Of a DNA stretch of 51,867 nucleotides, positions 1 through 7,278 are shown in pieces. The position numbers were made by a program, and so were the translations under genes. The notes beneath the pieces were generated by a model, which was not told the DNA's origin, made no database searches, and saw nothing but the letters and a program-made list of their open reading frames with translations. The DNA is from Pseudomonas sp. MWU13-2105. GTDB lineage: Bacteria > Pseudomonadota > Gammaproteobacteria > Pseudomonadales > Pseudomonadaceae. The stretch is from contig NZ_JALLIY010000029.1 of assembly GCF_023242315.1 (NCBI RefSeq), forward strand, positions 1 to 51,867. Reading direction: 5' to 3'. The first letter of the stretch is position 1. Every line of letters starts with the position of its first letter.

Positions 1-138
1 ACGCTCGGCCTGGCCGCTGGCGATCAGCTCGGCAGTGGCCCGGTGCATCACGGCATGTACGGGTGCCGGAGCATTGTAGGGAGGTTTGCCGGCAACGAAG
101 TCGGCCTTGAAAGCATCCAGTTTGGCTTGAAGGGTCAT
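1..138 (-). CDS. Peroxiredoxin-like (AhpC/TSA) protein, N-terminal part only
   Basis: Only the first 46 codons are in the window; the gene continues off the left edge. The N-terminus (start MTLQAKLDAF, then a GKPPYNAPAP stretch and a MHRATAELIASGQA helix) matches the leader that precedes the thioredoxin-fold domain in Pseudomonas peroxiredoxin-like AhpC/TSA proteins, which reduce peroxides. The catalytic cysteine region lies outside the window, so the call rests on this leader alone. The ATG at 138 is preceded on the minus strand by a purine-rich GAGGAAA ribosome binding site. The 272 bases to the next gene are the divergent promoter region. Confidence 0.55.
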   Translation of the reverse strand, partial: MTLQAKLDAFKADFVAGKPPYNAPAPVHAVMHRATAELIASGQAER

Positions 139-271
139 GAGTATTTCCTCGGTAGGTTGATGTGTCGAGACTCATGATCGCGACATCGCCGCTCGCCCAG
201 TAGAGAGCTGGCCTGCATAGGAAATATGCCCGTCAGGAATGCCCTTCACGACTCACCTTGCGCAAGCGATG

Positions 272-327
272 CCTATTCCAGCCGGGAATGATTCATATCC
301 CCACCAACTGCCTGCCCTATTCCAGCC
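272..327. repeat. 12-bp direct repeat upstream of the GST gene
   Basis: CCTATTCCAGCC occurs at 272-283 and again at 316-327, 44 bp apart start to start. A shorter copy, CCCTATTCAG, lies near 372. The repeats sit between the divergent peroxiredoxin-like and GST genes. They could be a regulator's direct-repeat site or chance; no regulator is assigned. Confidence 0.35.
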
Positions 328-410
328 CTCCTCAGCAGAATGATCTCCATCGTGGCCAATTGGCACGAAGCCCTATTCAGTTGGACTCATTCTCAATCCA
401 GGAACACCCC

Positions 411-1049
411 ATGTTAATTGTCCATGCGTTTGCCACCCCCAACAGCCTCAAAGTCCCCATCGCTCTGGAAGAGTTGGGGCTCGACTATCAGTTGCAGCCG
501 GTCAACATTCGCCAAGGCGAGCAAAATCAGCAGACATTCGTTGCTCTGAATGCCAATGCAAAGGTACCGGTGCTGGTCGATCCCGATGGCAATAACGGCC
601 AGCCCATGGTCCTCACCGAGTCGGCGGCCATTCTCGTCTACCTGGCCGAGCGATATGGCCGGCTGCTACCTACCGATGGTGTGAAGCGCGCCAAAGTCTT
701 TGAACAGCTGTTCTTTCACGCCAGCGCGCTGAGCCCGGCTTTCAGCCAATCCGGCTATTTCCAGAAACTGGCCGGCGAGCCGAACCCGGCGGCCATTGCC
801 CGCTTTCACGGTGAGGCCAAACGCACACTGTCCGTGCTGGACGGCGTGCTAGCGCGCAACGCCTATGTGGCGGGAGATGAGTTCTCAATCGCCGATATCG
901 CGCACTACGGCTGGCTCTGGCGCAAAGAATTTGCGGCTGTCGATTTCGCTGAAAGCCCGAACGTGGAGCGTTGGTTCAACGCTGTCACCCGGCGACCCTC
1001 CGTCGTACGCGGCATCGAACGCATCAATGCCCTTCTTCCACAAGCCTGA
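411..1049 (+). CDS. Glutathione S-transferase family protein
   Basis: A 212-residue protein with the usual cytosolic GST layout. The N-terminal thioredoxin-like half (about 1-80) contains the NANAKVPVLVD segment with the cis-proline that binds glutathione, then TESAAILVYLAERYG, the conserved ES motif contacting the gamma-glutamyl group. The C-terminal helical half (about 90-205) contains FSIADIAHYGW, the N-capping-box/hydrophobic-staple motif. It probably conjugates glutathione to electrophiles or reduces peroxides in the cytoplasm. The ATG at 411 is chosen because AGGAA precedes it and the GST fold starts there. The open frame runs 51 codons further upstream, but that part has no domain. It precedes the broken OYE gene by 19 bp, a pairing typical of electrophile detoxification operons. 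Confidence 0.85.
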   Translation: MLIVHAFATPNSLKVPIALEELGLDYQLQPVNIRQGEQNQQTFVALNANAKVPVLVDPDGNNGQPMVLTESAAILVYLAERYGRLLPTDGVKRAKVFEQLFFHASALSPAFSQSGYFQKLAGEPNPAAIARFHGEAKRTLSVLDGVLARNAYVAGDEFSIADIAHYGWLWRKEFAAVDFAESPNVERWFNAVTRRPSVVRGIERINALLPQA

Positions 1050-1068
1050 TACAGGAGGACCACAAATC

Positions 1069-1314
1069 ATGAGCAATCAGCCGCTGTTCACCCCCACCGC
1101 GATGGGCCCTTCCAGCAGCTATGGCTCGATGCATGACCGCAACCCCAAGGCAACGTTTGGTTATGTCACCAAGCAACTTGATACCTTAGGGCTCGCTTAC
1201 CTGCATGTCGTCGAGCCCAGAATCAAAGGCAATGAAACCATCGATGAGGACGCCGAACCTGTCGCAGTCCAACACCTGCGCCCATGCTCCCTTGGAAAGC
1301 CCCCCTTGGGATGA
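1069..1314 (+). pseudogene. Old Yellow Enzyme (alkene reductase) remnant with internal deletion
   Basis: The start looks like an intact OYE gene: a strong AGGAGG at 1053-1058 and an N-terminus MSNQPLFTPTAMG as in the family. After about 13 residues the sequence jumps to what is normally about residue 240: SYGSMHDRNPKATFGYV, then LGLAYLHVVEPRIKGNE, the late beta-barrel strands. It loses homology after VAVQHLRP. Some 220 internal residues (FMN-binding and catalytic His/Asn region) and the C-terminal end are missing, so it cannot be an active NADPH:flavin enzyme. The 3' junction enters unrelated sequence; a short alternative frame (ESPPWDEPFAQEIASGG, stop near 1347) may be the tail of another lost gene. 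It was presumably co-transcribed with the GST gene. Confidence 0.75.
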
Positions 1315-1351
1315 GCCGTTCGCCCAGGAAATCGCCAGCGGTGGTTAGCCG

Positions 1352-2014
1352 TCATCGCGCCCCTTGGCGCTGGAGTACAACATGGGTGGCTTTCTCCGAC
1401 GCAACGAACTGAACGCACTCATATCCTAGCGCGCGCATATCAACCCCCTCGAACAGTCGCTCTCCCCCACCCAGCAGGACTGGCGAAATAGCGAAGTGCA
1501 GTTCATCGATAACGCCGGCACGAAGATATTGCCGGATAGTGTCAGGCCCGCCGCCAATGCGCACATCCATTCCGTTGGCGGCGGCGCGCGCCCGCTCAAG
1601 CGCCTCGTGAATACCGCCCGTGACGAAGTGGAATGTCGTTCCGCCTTCCATCTGGATCGGCGCGCGCGCGTGATGAGTCAGGATGAAAGTTGGAACGTGA
1701 TAGGGTGGGTTGTCCCCCCACCAGCCTTTCCAGTTCATGTCGGGCCAGGCACCGCGAATCGGTCCGAACATGTTCCTTCCAAGAATCCAGGCACCTACAT
1801 TCTTGAAGCTCCGCGCAGCGAAGTCGTCATCGATCCCCGTTGTGCCACCGTCGGCGCCAAACAGGGTCCGTTGGAACGTGCGTGTCGGGACCAACCACTG
1901 GTGCAAATCCGTCCCGCCCACGCCGAGCGGATGACTCATGTCCTGATTCGGACCCGCGCCATATCCGTCAAGCGAGATCGTAAAACCCTCAACTCGGATG
2001 CGTGTCATTTTCAT
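1352..2014 (-). CDS. RibD C-terminal/dihydrofolate reductase-like family protein
   Basis: A 220-residue single-domain protein of the RibD-C/DHFR-like superfamily (NADPH-dependent reductases related to the RibD reductase half and to YwjB/YyaP proteins). Recognisable parts are the opening strand TRIRVEGFTISLDGYGAG, the GAWILGRNMFGPIRG segment, the PTFILTHHAR strand, then FHFVTGGIHEALERARAAA and VRIGGGPDTIRQYL, the cofactor-binding glycine motif, and finally IDELHFAISPVLLGGGERLF. The substrate is unknown; many such genes sit beside regulators and are not in folate or riboflavin pathways. ATG at 2014 with GAAGG 6 bp upstream; an in-frame ATG at 2008 is also possible. It is divergent from the TetR gene and shares its operator region. 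Confidence 0.85.
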   Translation of the reverse strand: MKMTRIRVEGFTISLDGYGAGPNQDMSHPLGVGGTDLHQWLVPTRTFQRTLFGADGGTTGIDDDFAARSFKNVGAWILGRNMFGPIRGAWPDMNWKGWWGDNPPYHVPTFILTHHARAPIQMEGGTTFHFVTGGIHEALERARAAANGMDVRIGGGPDTIRQYLRAGVIDELHFAISPVLLGGGERLFEGVDMRALGYECVQFVASEKATHVVLQRQGAR

Positions 2015-2083
2015 GCCTTCCCTTCAATTGACGCCTACTCCCCTGATCAACCGCAGGTCTTCCCTTTCGCAGGCAGCGGTCGC

Positions 2084-2113
2084 TTGACAGAATGGCAACC
2101 TACTAGTAGGTTG
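2084..2113 (+). promoter_or_regulatory. Promoter -35 box and TetR operator palindrome
   Basis: TTGACA at 2084-2089 is a consensus -35 box. Its downstream -10 position falls in a perfect 18-bp palindrome, CAACCTACTAGTAGGTTG, at 2096-2113. The palindrome lies between the divergent reductase and TetR genes, 91 bp before the TetR start. A TetR dimer bound here would block the promoter, so autorepression is the likely mode. The site is seen directly; the protein bound is inferred. Confidence 0.7.
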
Positions 2114-2203
2114 GCAGCATCTGACAGCCTGTCGGCTAACTCAAACCCTATCTCATGGGGCCGAGTATCTCCAGCGTTGCGCGCTAACTTTATGGGTTTG
2201 TCT

Positions 2204-2791
2204 ATGAACACAGAACTGTCCGCGAAGGCGACCGAGATTGCCGACTATGCCCAGTCATTGCTGACAATCGGCGGCTACAACAGCTTCAGTTACGCTGATA
2301 TTGCTGATCGGGTGCGTATCACCAAGGCGACCATCCATCACCACTTTCCGAGCAAGGCAGAATTGGTCCGAGTGGTGGTCGCCCGGTATCGCGAGCAAGC
2401 ACGGCAAGGCTTGGCGACGCTCGACCGACAGATTGCCGATCCATTGGCACAGCTCAATGCCTATGTCGATTACTGGGCCACCTGTATCCGCAATGGCAGC
2501 TCCCCGTTCTGCATCTGTGCCATGCTGGCCGTCGAACTGCCGACGATTCCTGACGAAATTGCGGCAGAAGTTCGCGGACACTTCCAGGACCTGACTGACT
2601 GGCTCACATCGGTCCTCGAAAAGGCCGCCGTCACGGGGCAGGTTCAATTGCAAGAGAACTCGACTATCGAGGCCAGGGCTTTCATGGCTGGCGTGCATGG
2701 AGCAATGCTGGCCGCACGAGGGTTCGGCGATCCCGAGACCTTCCGGACGCTTGTCCAATTGTCTATCGGCCGGCTGACTTCAGCCCGCTGA
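2204..2791 (+). CDS. TetR/AcrR family transcriptional regulator
   Basis: A 195-residue TetR-family repressor. The N-terminal HTH (about 10-55) is clear: AQSLLTIGGYNSFSYADIA, then the recognition helix ITKATIHHHFPSKAELV. The ligand-binding C-terminal half follows, with LAQLNAYVDYW and a cysteine-containing FCICAMLAVELPTIP that resembles the thiol-rich helix of regulators sensing electrophiles; that sensing role is only inferred. The ATG at 2204 is taken as start; an in-frame ATG at 2192 would add four residues. The open frame extends far upstream through the promoter, but that stretch is antisense to the reductase gene and not coding. It is followed by a strong terminator. Confidence 0.85.
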   Translation: MNTELSAKATEIADYAQSLLTIGGYNSFSYADIADRVRITKATIHHHFPSKAELVRVVVARYREQARQGLATLDRQIADPLAQLNAYVDYWATCIRNGSSPFCICAMLAVELPTIPDEIAAEVRGHFQDLTDWLTSVLEKAAVTGQVQLQENSTIEARAFMAGVHGAMLAARGFGDPETFRTLVQLSIGRLTSAR

Positions 2792-2803
2792 TCCGTATCG
2801 AGA

Positions 2804-2832
2804 GGGCCGGTGGAAACCGGCCTTTTATTTTA
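2804..2832 (+). terminator. Rho-independent terminator after the TetR gene
   Basis: A perfect 7-bp GC-rich stem, GGCCGGT (2805-2811) with ACCGGCC (2816-2822), closed by a GGAA tetraloop and followed by TTTTATTTT. It begins 13 bp after the TetR stop codon and lies before the small membrane-protein gene, so that gene probably has its own promoter. Confidence 0.85.
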
Positions 2833-2848
2833 CCTTCACAACCAACCA

Positions 2849-2856
2849 ACTAGTAG
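2849..2856 (+). promoter_or_regulatory. Partial second TetR operator
   Basis: ACTAGTAG repeats the core of the palindrome at 2096-2113 and sits 14 bp before the membrane-protein ATG at 2870. Only the core is kept; the GGTTG arm is absent. If bound, it would place the membrane protein under the same repressor, after the terminator at 2804-2832. Confidence 0.4.
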
Positions 2857-2869
2857 AGAGACAAACCCC

Positions 2870-3373
2870 ATGACTCACCCTATATCGCCTTTGGGCGCTA
2901 TCCATACCGTTTTCAGCCTGGTTCCCGTGGTTGCAGGCATCTACAGCTTCGTCCGCTACTACAAGATCGACCCGAAGACGCGTGCCGGCAGTGTCTACCT
3001 GATCAGTTTGACGCTCTCGGTTGCCACGTCCTTTGGGGTTTCCAGCACCGGCGGTTTAAATGCCGGGCATGCATTTGGCCTCGTTGTACTTCTCGCCGCC
3101 TACGCCGGTGCATACGTGCCGGCATTGAGTTTCCTCGGGCGAGCCCGCCCGTATTTGGGCGCATTCGGACTGTCGTTCAGTTTCCTGCTGTCATTCGTGC
3201 CTGGCACCAATGAAACCCTGACCCGATTACCCATCGCGCATCCGCTGGCCGATCATCCCATGGCTCCTGTGGTGCTAAATACATTGGCGCTATGGCTAGG
3301 CTTGTTCATCATCGGATTTGCTGCGCAATGTCGACAGATTCATTCGCGGAACAAGGTCTTGGTACGCACATAA
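2870..3373 (+). CDS. Small four-helix membrane protein of unknown function
   Basis: A 167-residue hydrophobic protein with about four membrane segments (near residues 12-30, 43-60, 66-95 with a short loop, and 135-155) joined by short loops; residues 97-115 are also hydrophobic. A charged YYKIDPKTRAG loop follows the first segment and the tail is basic (CRQIHSRNKVLVRT). It resembles uncharacterised inner-membrane proteins found beside TetR genes; I do not recognise a named family and assign no activity. A weak purine-rich sequence (AGAGAGA) precedes the ATG at 2870. It is convergent with the MFS gene, with 27 bp between them and no clear terminator. Confidence 0.7.
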   Translation: MTHPISPLGAIHTVFSLVPVVAGIYSFVRYYKIDPKTRAGSVYLISLTLSVATSFGVSSTGGLNAGHAFGLVVLLAAYAGAYVPALSFLGRARPYLGAFGLSFSFLLSFVPGTNETLTRLPIAHPLADHPMAPVVLNTLALWLGLFIIGFAAQCRQIHSRNKVLVRT

Positions 3374-3400
3374 AACGGGAACATCAGACGGTTATGCGGC

Positions 3401-4534
3401 TCAAGCACGGTATTCGCTCGGCATCATCGCCAACAGCAATCCCAGGGAGCCGCATACCAGCAAAGTCGGCCCCAAGGCCTGGGACCAGGCGGCCAGCAGC
3501 ATCCCCGTACCTATCAGCAAGTAATACAACAAGCCGAACAACGCACCGGCGGTGCCCAGCCGATCACCATAGTTCGACAGCGCCGAACCAAGGACATTGG
3601 GAATCGCTATGCCAAACGCCAGCACCACCAGCAGCATCGCCAACACAAACAGCACACTGTCCCGCAACAACCATACGCCCGCACCGCCCAACAATCCCGA
3701 CAGCGCAGCCACACGAACCAACCGGGAACTGGTAAATCCACCGCGCAACAACTGTTTGTTGACCCAAGCGCCAAGGCCCGCCCCCAGGGCCAGCACCACA
3801 CCGCTGTAACCGAACAGCCGCCCACTCAAGCCCAACTGTTCAAACATGAACGGCGCGAGGCTGTAGTAGCTGAACAGGGCAATGTTGAACACTGCCACCA
3901 ACAGCGCCGAACGCCAAAGATCCAAGTCCCGCACCATGCGCCACAGCGTCTCGAACAGCCCGACAGGCGCCAGGTGCTGCGGCCGGGTTTCTGGCAGCGC
4001 GTGCCAGGACCACAGCGCCAACCCCAGGGATAACAGCAACAGGCAGCCCAGCACGCCTCGATAACCAAAGGTCCGCACCAGGCTCGCCCCACCGAACAAC
4101 CCGATCGCCGGACTGGCCGCCAACGCAATGCCCACCAGCGAAAAGACCTGCGCCAGTACCGCACCGCTGAAGCGGTCGCGCAGAAGAGTCTGTGTGACCA
4201 CCGAGCCCACCGCCGCACCAAACGCCGCCAGCACCTGGGCGCCCAACAGGGCCTCGAAGGGACGCGCAATCAGCGCCAGTATCGAAGCCGCGGCATACAA
4301 CAACAGCCCCGCCAACATCGCCGGCCGCCGCCCGATCCGGTCGCACAGACGTCCCCACACCACCACCCCGAAGGCGAACGACAGGAAATACACCGACAGG
4401 GTTTGCGCCGCCTGCTGCGGCCCCACGGCAAAGGCCCGGCTGATATCCGCCAGCGCCGGGCTGTAAAGGGTTTGCGCGATTTGCGGAAACATCAACAGGG
4501 CAATCGCCAGCCCCAACCACTTTGTAGACTTCAT
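3401..4534 (-). CDS. MFS drug-efflux transporter, Bcr/CflA-like
   Basis: A 377-residue 12-helix major facilitator. The first helix ends in TLYSPALADISRAFAV, typical of the DHA1 drug:H+ antiporters (Bcr/CflA, CmlA, NimT-like). The loop between helices 2 and 3 carries the MFS signature GRLCDRIGRRPAM. Helix 5 has the antiporter motif-C-like ALAASPAIGLFGGA. It is expected in the inner membrane exporting a small toxic compound; the substrate is unknown. The ATG at 4534 is taken as start (a GTG lies directly before it). It is divergent from an AraC-family gene of the type that controls such exporters. Confidence 0.85.
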   Translation of the reverse strand: MKSTKWLGLAIALLMFPQIAQTLYSPALADISRAFAVGPQQAAQTLSVYFLSFAFGVVVWGRLCDRIGRRPAMLAGLLLYAAASILALIARPFEALLGAQVLAAFGAAVGSVVTQTLLRDRFSGAVLAQVFSLVGIALAASPAIGLFGGASLVRTFGYRGVLGCLLLLSLGLALWSWHALPETRPQHLAPVGLFETLWRMVRDLDLWRSALLVAVFNIALFSYYSLAPFMFEQLGLSGRLFGYSGVVLALGAGLGAWVNKQLLRGGFTSSRLVRVAALSGLLGGAGVWLLRDSVLFVLAMLLVVLAFGIAIPNVLGSALSNYGDRLGTAGALFGLLYYLLIGTGMLLAAWSQALGPTLLVCGSLGLLLAMMPSEYRA

Positions 4535-4602
4535 CACGGCTTCACTCGCCAGAAAAACAGGCGACCAGTTTGAAGCGCGCCAAGTGGCGTATTATCAAGA
4601 CT

Positions 4603-4630
4603 TGGACAACTAATCATTGAAATCGGACAA
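4603..4630 (+). promoter_or_regulatory. Direct repeats, likely AraC-family operator
   Basis: GGACAA occurs at 4604-4609 and again at 4625-4630, exactly 21 bp (two helical turns) apart, in the 99-bp gap between the divergent MFS and AraC genes. AraC-family proteins bind such spaced direct repeats. The second copy ends three bases before the AraC start codon, which fits autorepression. Confidence 0.5.
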
Positions 4631-4633
4631 TCG

Positions 4634-5398
4634 ATGGCTTGGCTCGACGCCCATGACGCTTTCAACCCCGACCACTATCCGGCGCCAGTCATTGGTCTCG
4701 CGTCCACGTTGGGCAGTCACGACTCCGGCCTCCATCAACATCAACGGGGTCAGTTGCTGTTTACCCATCAGGGCTGCACGCGCATCACGCTGGCGCAGCA
4801 ACTGTGCCTGCTGCCGCCCTCCCGCGCCGCCTGGATCCCCGCGGGCGTGAAGCACCGCGCCGTGATGCAGCAGGCCGTGGACTATCGGTCGATCTACCTG
4901 TCAGCCGAGTTGTGCGTCGAACTGCCACAACAGGTCTGCGTGATCGAAGTCACGCCGTTGCTGCGTGCCGTCCTGGAGCCGATTGCCACTGCCGACTTCG
5001 ACACCGATTGGCGACTAGGCAAATTCGTCCATTTGCTCGGGCTGTGCCTCAGTGAGATTCGTGACGCAGTGCGCCAGCCCATGTTGTTACCCCTGCCCCA
5101 GGACCGGCGTTTGAAACCGCTGCTGGCCAAGCCCGAACAACTGCCGCCGACCGTCCAGGCACTTGAGCAGCAAATAGGCGCCAGCAGCCGGACCATCGGC
5201 CGTATTTTTCAGCGCGAGACCGGCATGAGCTATCAGCAATGGCGCCAACAGTGGCGGTTGATGCGGGCCATCGAGTTACTGTCCACCTGCCGCAGCCTCA
5301 GCTACAGTGCCTTCGAACTGGGCTTTTCCAGCGACAGTGCGTTCATTGCATTCTTCCGAGGCATGACCGGTACGACCCCGGGCTCCTGGCTGAAATGA
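4634..5398 (+). CDS. AraC family regulator, NimR-like
   Basis: A 254-residue regulator with an N-terminal cupin-type sensing domain (about 1-100; HQHQRGQLLFTHQGC, then the WIPAGVKHR turn) and a C-terminal AraC HTH (about 165-254). The first helix-turn-helix is LEQQIGASSRTIGRIFQRET, the second is ALEL-like LSYSAFELGFSSDSAFIAFF followed by the family-ending GTTPGSWLK. This layout and the divergent DHA1 exporter match the NimR/NimT pairs of enterics, so it probably controls the neighbouring efflux gene on sensing its substrate. The family relation is seen; the inducer is unknown. Confidence 0.85.
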   Translation: MAWLDAHDAFNPDHYPAPVIGLASTLGSHDSGLHQHQRGQLLFTHQGCTRITLAQQLCLLPPSRAAWIPAGVKHRAVMQQAVDYRSIYLSAELCVELPQQVCVIEVTPLLRAVLEPIATADFDTDWRLGKFVHLLGLCLSEIRDAVRQPMLLPLPQDRRLKPLLAKPEQLPPTVQALEQQIGASSRTIGRIFQRETGMSYQQWRQQWRLMRAIELLSTCRSLSYSAFELGFSSDSAFIAFFRGMTGTTPGSWLK

Positions 5399-5484
5399 TA
5401 GCCCTCTCCCACGACTCGATCCTCCGCGGCAGACCAGCCACAAGCACGCGCTGGTAAACCGGGAAGCCGCTCAAGCGTCCAGCC

Positions 5485-6216
5485 TTATCCGACCAAGGCC
5501 AAGGCGTCAGCTCCGGCAACAATGCGCACCGGCGCTGCCGGGTCATTGGCGGCACGCCACACCGCTTCGGCCACATCCCGCGCCAAAGTCACCTCGGACG
5601 ACTCGGCCCACTGCGCGAAGACACTCTTCGCCAGATCAGCGTACGCCTCGGGAATGAGTATCCGCCCCTGTGCGTTTTCACCGAAGCGCGTCTCCGGCGC
5701 CCGTCCCGGGAGCACCAGGCTCACACGGATATTGAATGGCTGAAGCTCCAGCGCCAGCGACTCGGTAAAAGCATTGATTGCCGCCTTGCTCGCGGTGTAC
5801 ACGGAAAGCAGCGTCAGGGACTTCAAGGTCACGCTCGAGGTGACGTTCACAATCGTACCCGCCTGGCGCTGCCTGAACTGAGGCAACAGCGCCTGGGTCA
5901 TTGCAATGGTGCCAAAGGTGTTGGTCTCGAAAATATCGCGAACGCTTTCCATCGGAGTACCTTCAAGGGCACCCAGCAGGCCGATCCCCGCATTGTTGAC
6001 CAGCACATCAATCGGCCCCGCGGCCGCCACCGCCTGATGGATGCTCCGTGGGTCGGTCACGTCGAGCGCCAGCACACGCAGGCGCTCGGAACGCGGAAAG
6101 AGATCCTCGCGCGGCGTACGCATGGTCGCGATGACCTTCCAATCGCGGTCGAGAAAGTATCGGGCGGTTTCAAGGCCGAAACCGGACGAGCAGCCTGTGA
6201 TCAGAACAGTTTTCAT
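5485..6216 (-). CDS. Short-chain dehydrogenase/reductase
   Basis: A 243-residue classical SDR. The cofactor motif TGCSSGFG lies at residues 7-14, NNAG at 74-77, and the catalytic Ser127, Tyr140 and Lys144 in the YTASK motif. The protein ends shortly after the family's C-terminal region. It should reduce or oxidise a carbonyl/hydroxyl substrate with NADP(H) in the cytoplasm; the substrate is unknown. The ATG at 6216 is chosen because AGGAAG lies just upstream; the open frame extends 13 codons further without homology. It is divergent from an AraC-family gene, the likely regulator. Confidence 0.88.
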   Translation of the reverse strand: MKTVLITGCSSGFGLETARYFLDRDWKVIATMRTPREDLFPRSERLRVLALDVTDPRSIHQAVAAAGPIDVLVNNAGIGLLGALEGTPMESVRDIFETNTFGTIAMTQALLPQFRQRQAGTIVNVTSSVTLKSLTLLSVYTASKAAINAFTESLALELQPFNIRVSLVLPGRAPETRFGENAQGRILIPEAYADLAKSVFAQWAESSEVTLARDVAEAVWRAANDPAAPVRIVAGADALALVG

Positions 6217-6317
6217 CAGTGACTTCCTGTAGCGAATATTCGGTACGGAAACCATACGGCCCGGTAGTCGGACTTGCTACACTCGAAAGTCCATATTCCA
6301 TTTGCGGGAGTCCTGCG

Positions 6318-7232
6318 ATGATTGATCCGTTGGCGGAAGTCGTCGGCCTGCTCCAGCCCTGCGCGCCGTTCTCTAAAGTCGTCAGCGGTGCCGGTCGCTG
6401 GCGTGTACGCCGCTCGGAAGCCGGGCAGCCGTTCTATTGCGTGATCCTTGAAGGTAGCTGCCGTCTCGCGGTTGAAGGACACGAGCCGATCGACCTCCAG
6501 GAGGGTGACTTTGTCTTGATTCCCTCCTCGCCAGGGTTTGCGATGTCGAGCCTTGAAGCGCCCCCCGATGCGGTCGAGACCACCCCTGTCGCGCTGCTCC
6601 ACGGCGAATACCGGCTGGGTGTGCAAGGCGGACCGCATGAAGTGCTGTTGCTGGTTGGGCACTGCATCTTCGGCTCGCCGGACTCCGCCCTGCTGGTATC
6701 CCTGCTGCCGCAACTGGTCCATGTTCGCGGCGAAAGAAGGCTCGCCACCCTGGTGCAACTGGTGAGCGATGAATCTCGTGAGCGACGGCCAGCGCGGGAG
6801 GTGATCCTGGCCCGCCTGCTGGAGGTTCTGCTTATCGAAGCGCTCCGATCCACAGTCGGGCCCGCAACCTCGCCTGGCCTCTTGCGCGGACTTGCCGACG
6901 AGCGCCTCGCCATGGCGATCAGACGAATGCACGAAAGCCCGACCCGATCCTGGACGGTTGCGCAGTTGGCAAAAGAGGCCGCCCTCTCCCGCTCGGCCTT
7001 CTTCGAGCGATTCAACCGCGCCCTGGGAACGGCACCGATGGCCTATCTGCTGACTTGGCGCATGGCAATGGCCAAGAATCTGCTGCGCCGAAAAGCAGGT
7101 GGCCTGGCGGAGATTGCGCAGCGCGTCGGGTACAGTTCCGCGAGCGCGTTCAGCGTTGCCTTCACCCGCCATGTCGGGCTGCCGCCAACGCGTTACGCAC
7201 AGAACGAGACGGATCCACTAGTGGCCGACTGA
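6318..7232 (+). CDS. AraC family regulator with cupin N-terminus
   Basis: A 304-residue regulator of the AraC group with a cupin-like ligand domain (about 1-180; QPFYCVILEGSCRLAVEG and LQEGDFVLIPSSPGF), the type often found beside SDR or reductase genes. The C-terminal HTH pair spans about 205-300: WTVAQLAKEAALSRSAFFERF with GTAPMAYLLTWRM, then LAEIAQRVGYSSASAFSVAF and the ending GLPPTRYA. The ATG at 6318 has GGGAG 8 bp upstream; 33 upstream in-frame codons overlap the promoter region and are not used. It is divergent from the SDR gene at 6216, which it probably activates. Confidence 0.85.
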   Translation: MIDPLAEVVGLLQPCAPFSKVVSGAGRWRVRRSEAGQPFYCVILEGSCRLAVEGHEPIDLQEGDFVLIPSSPGFAMSSLEAPPDAVETTPVALLHGEYRLGVQGGPHEVLLLVGHCIFGSPDSALLVSLLPQLVHVRGERRLATLVQLVSDESRERRPAREVILARLLEVLLIEALRSTVGPATSPGLLRGLADERLAMAIRRMHESPTRSWTVAQLAKEAALSRSAFFERFNRALGTAPMAYLLTWRMAMAKNLLRRKAGGLAEIAQRVGYSSASAFSVAFTRHVGLPPTRYAQNETDPLVAD

Positions 7233-7278
7233 ACTAGATCGCCCGAATGATCGCGTGCTCTATCCCGCTCAAGCGCAA

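Noticed and set aside
258..410. N-terminal extension of the glutathione S-transferase
   Set aside because: These 51 codons lie before a good ribosome site and the GST fold begins only at 411; the stretch contains the direct repeats and is probably promoter.
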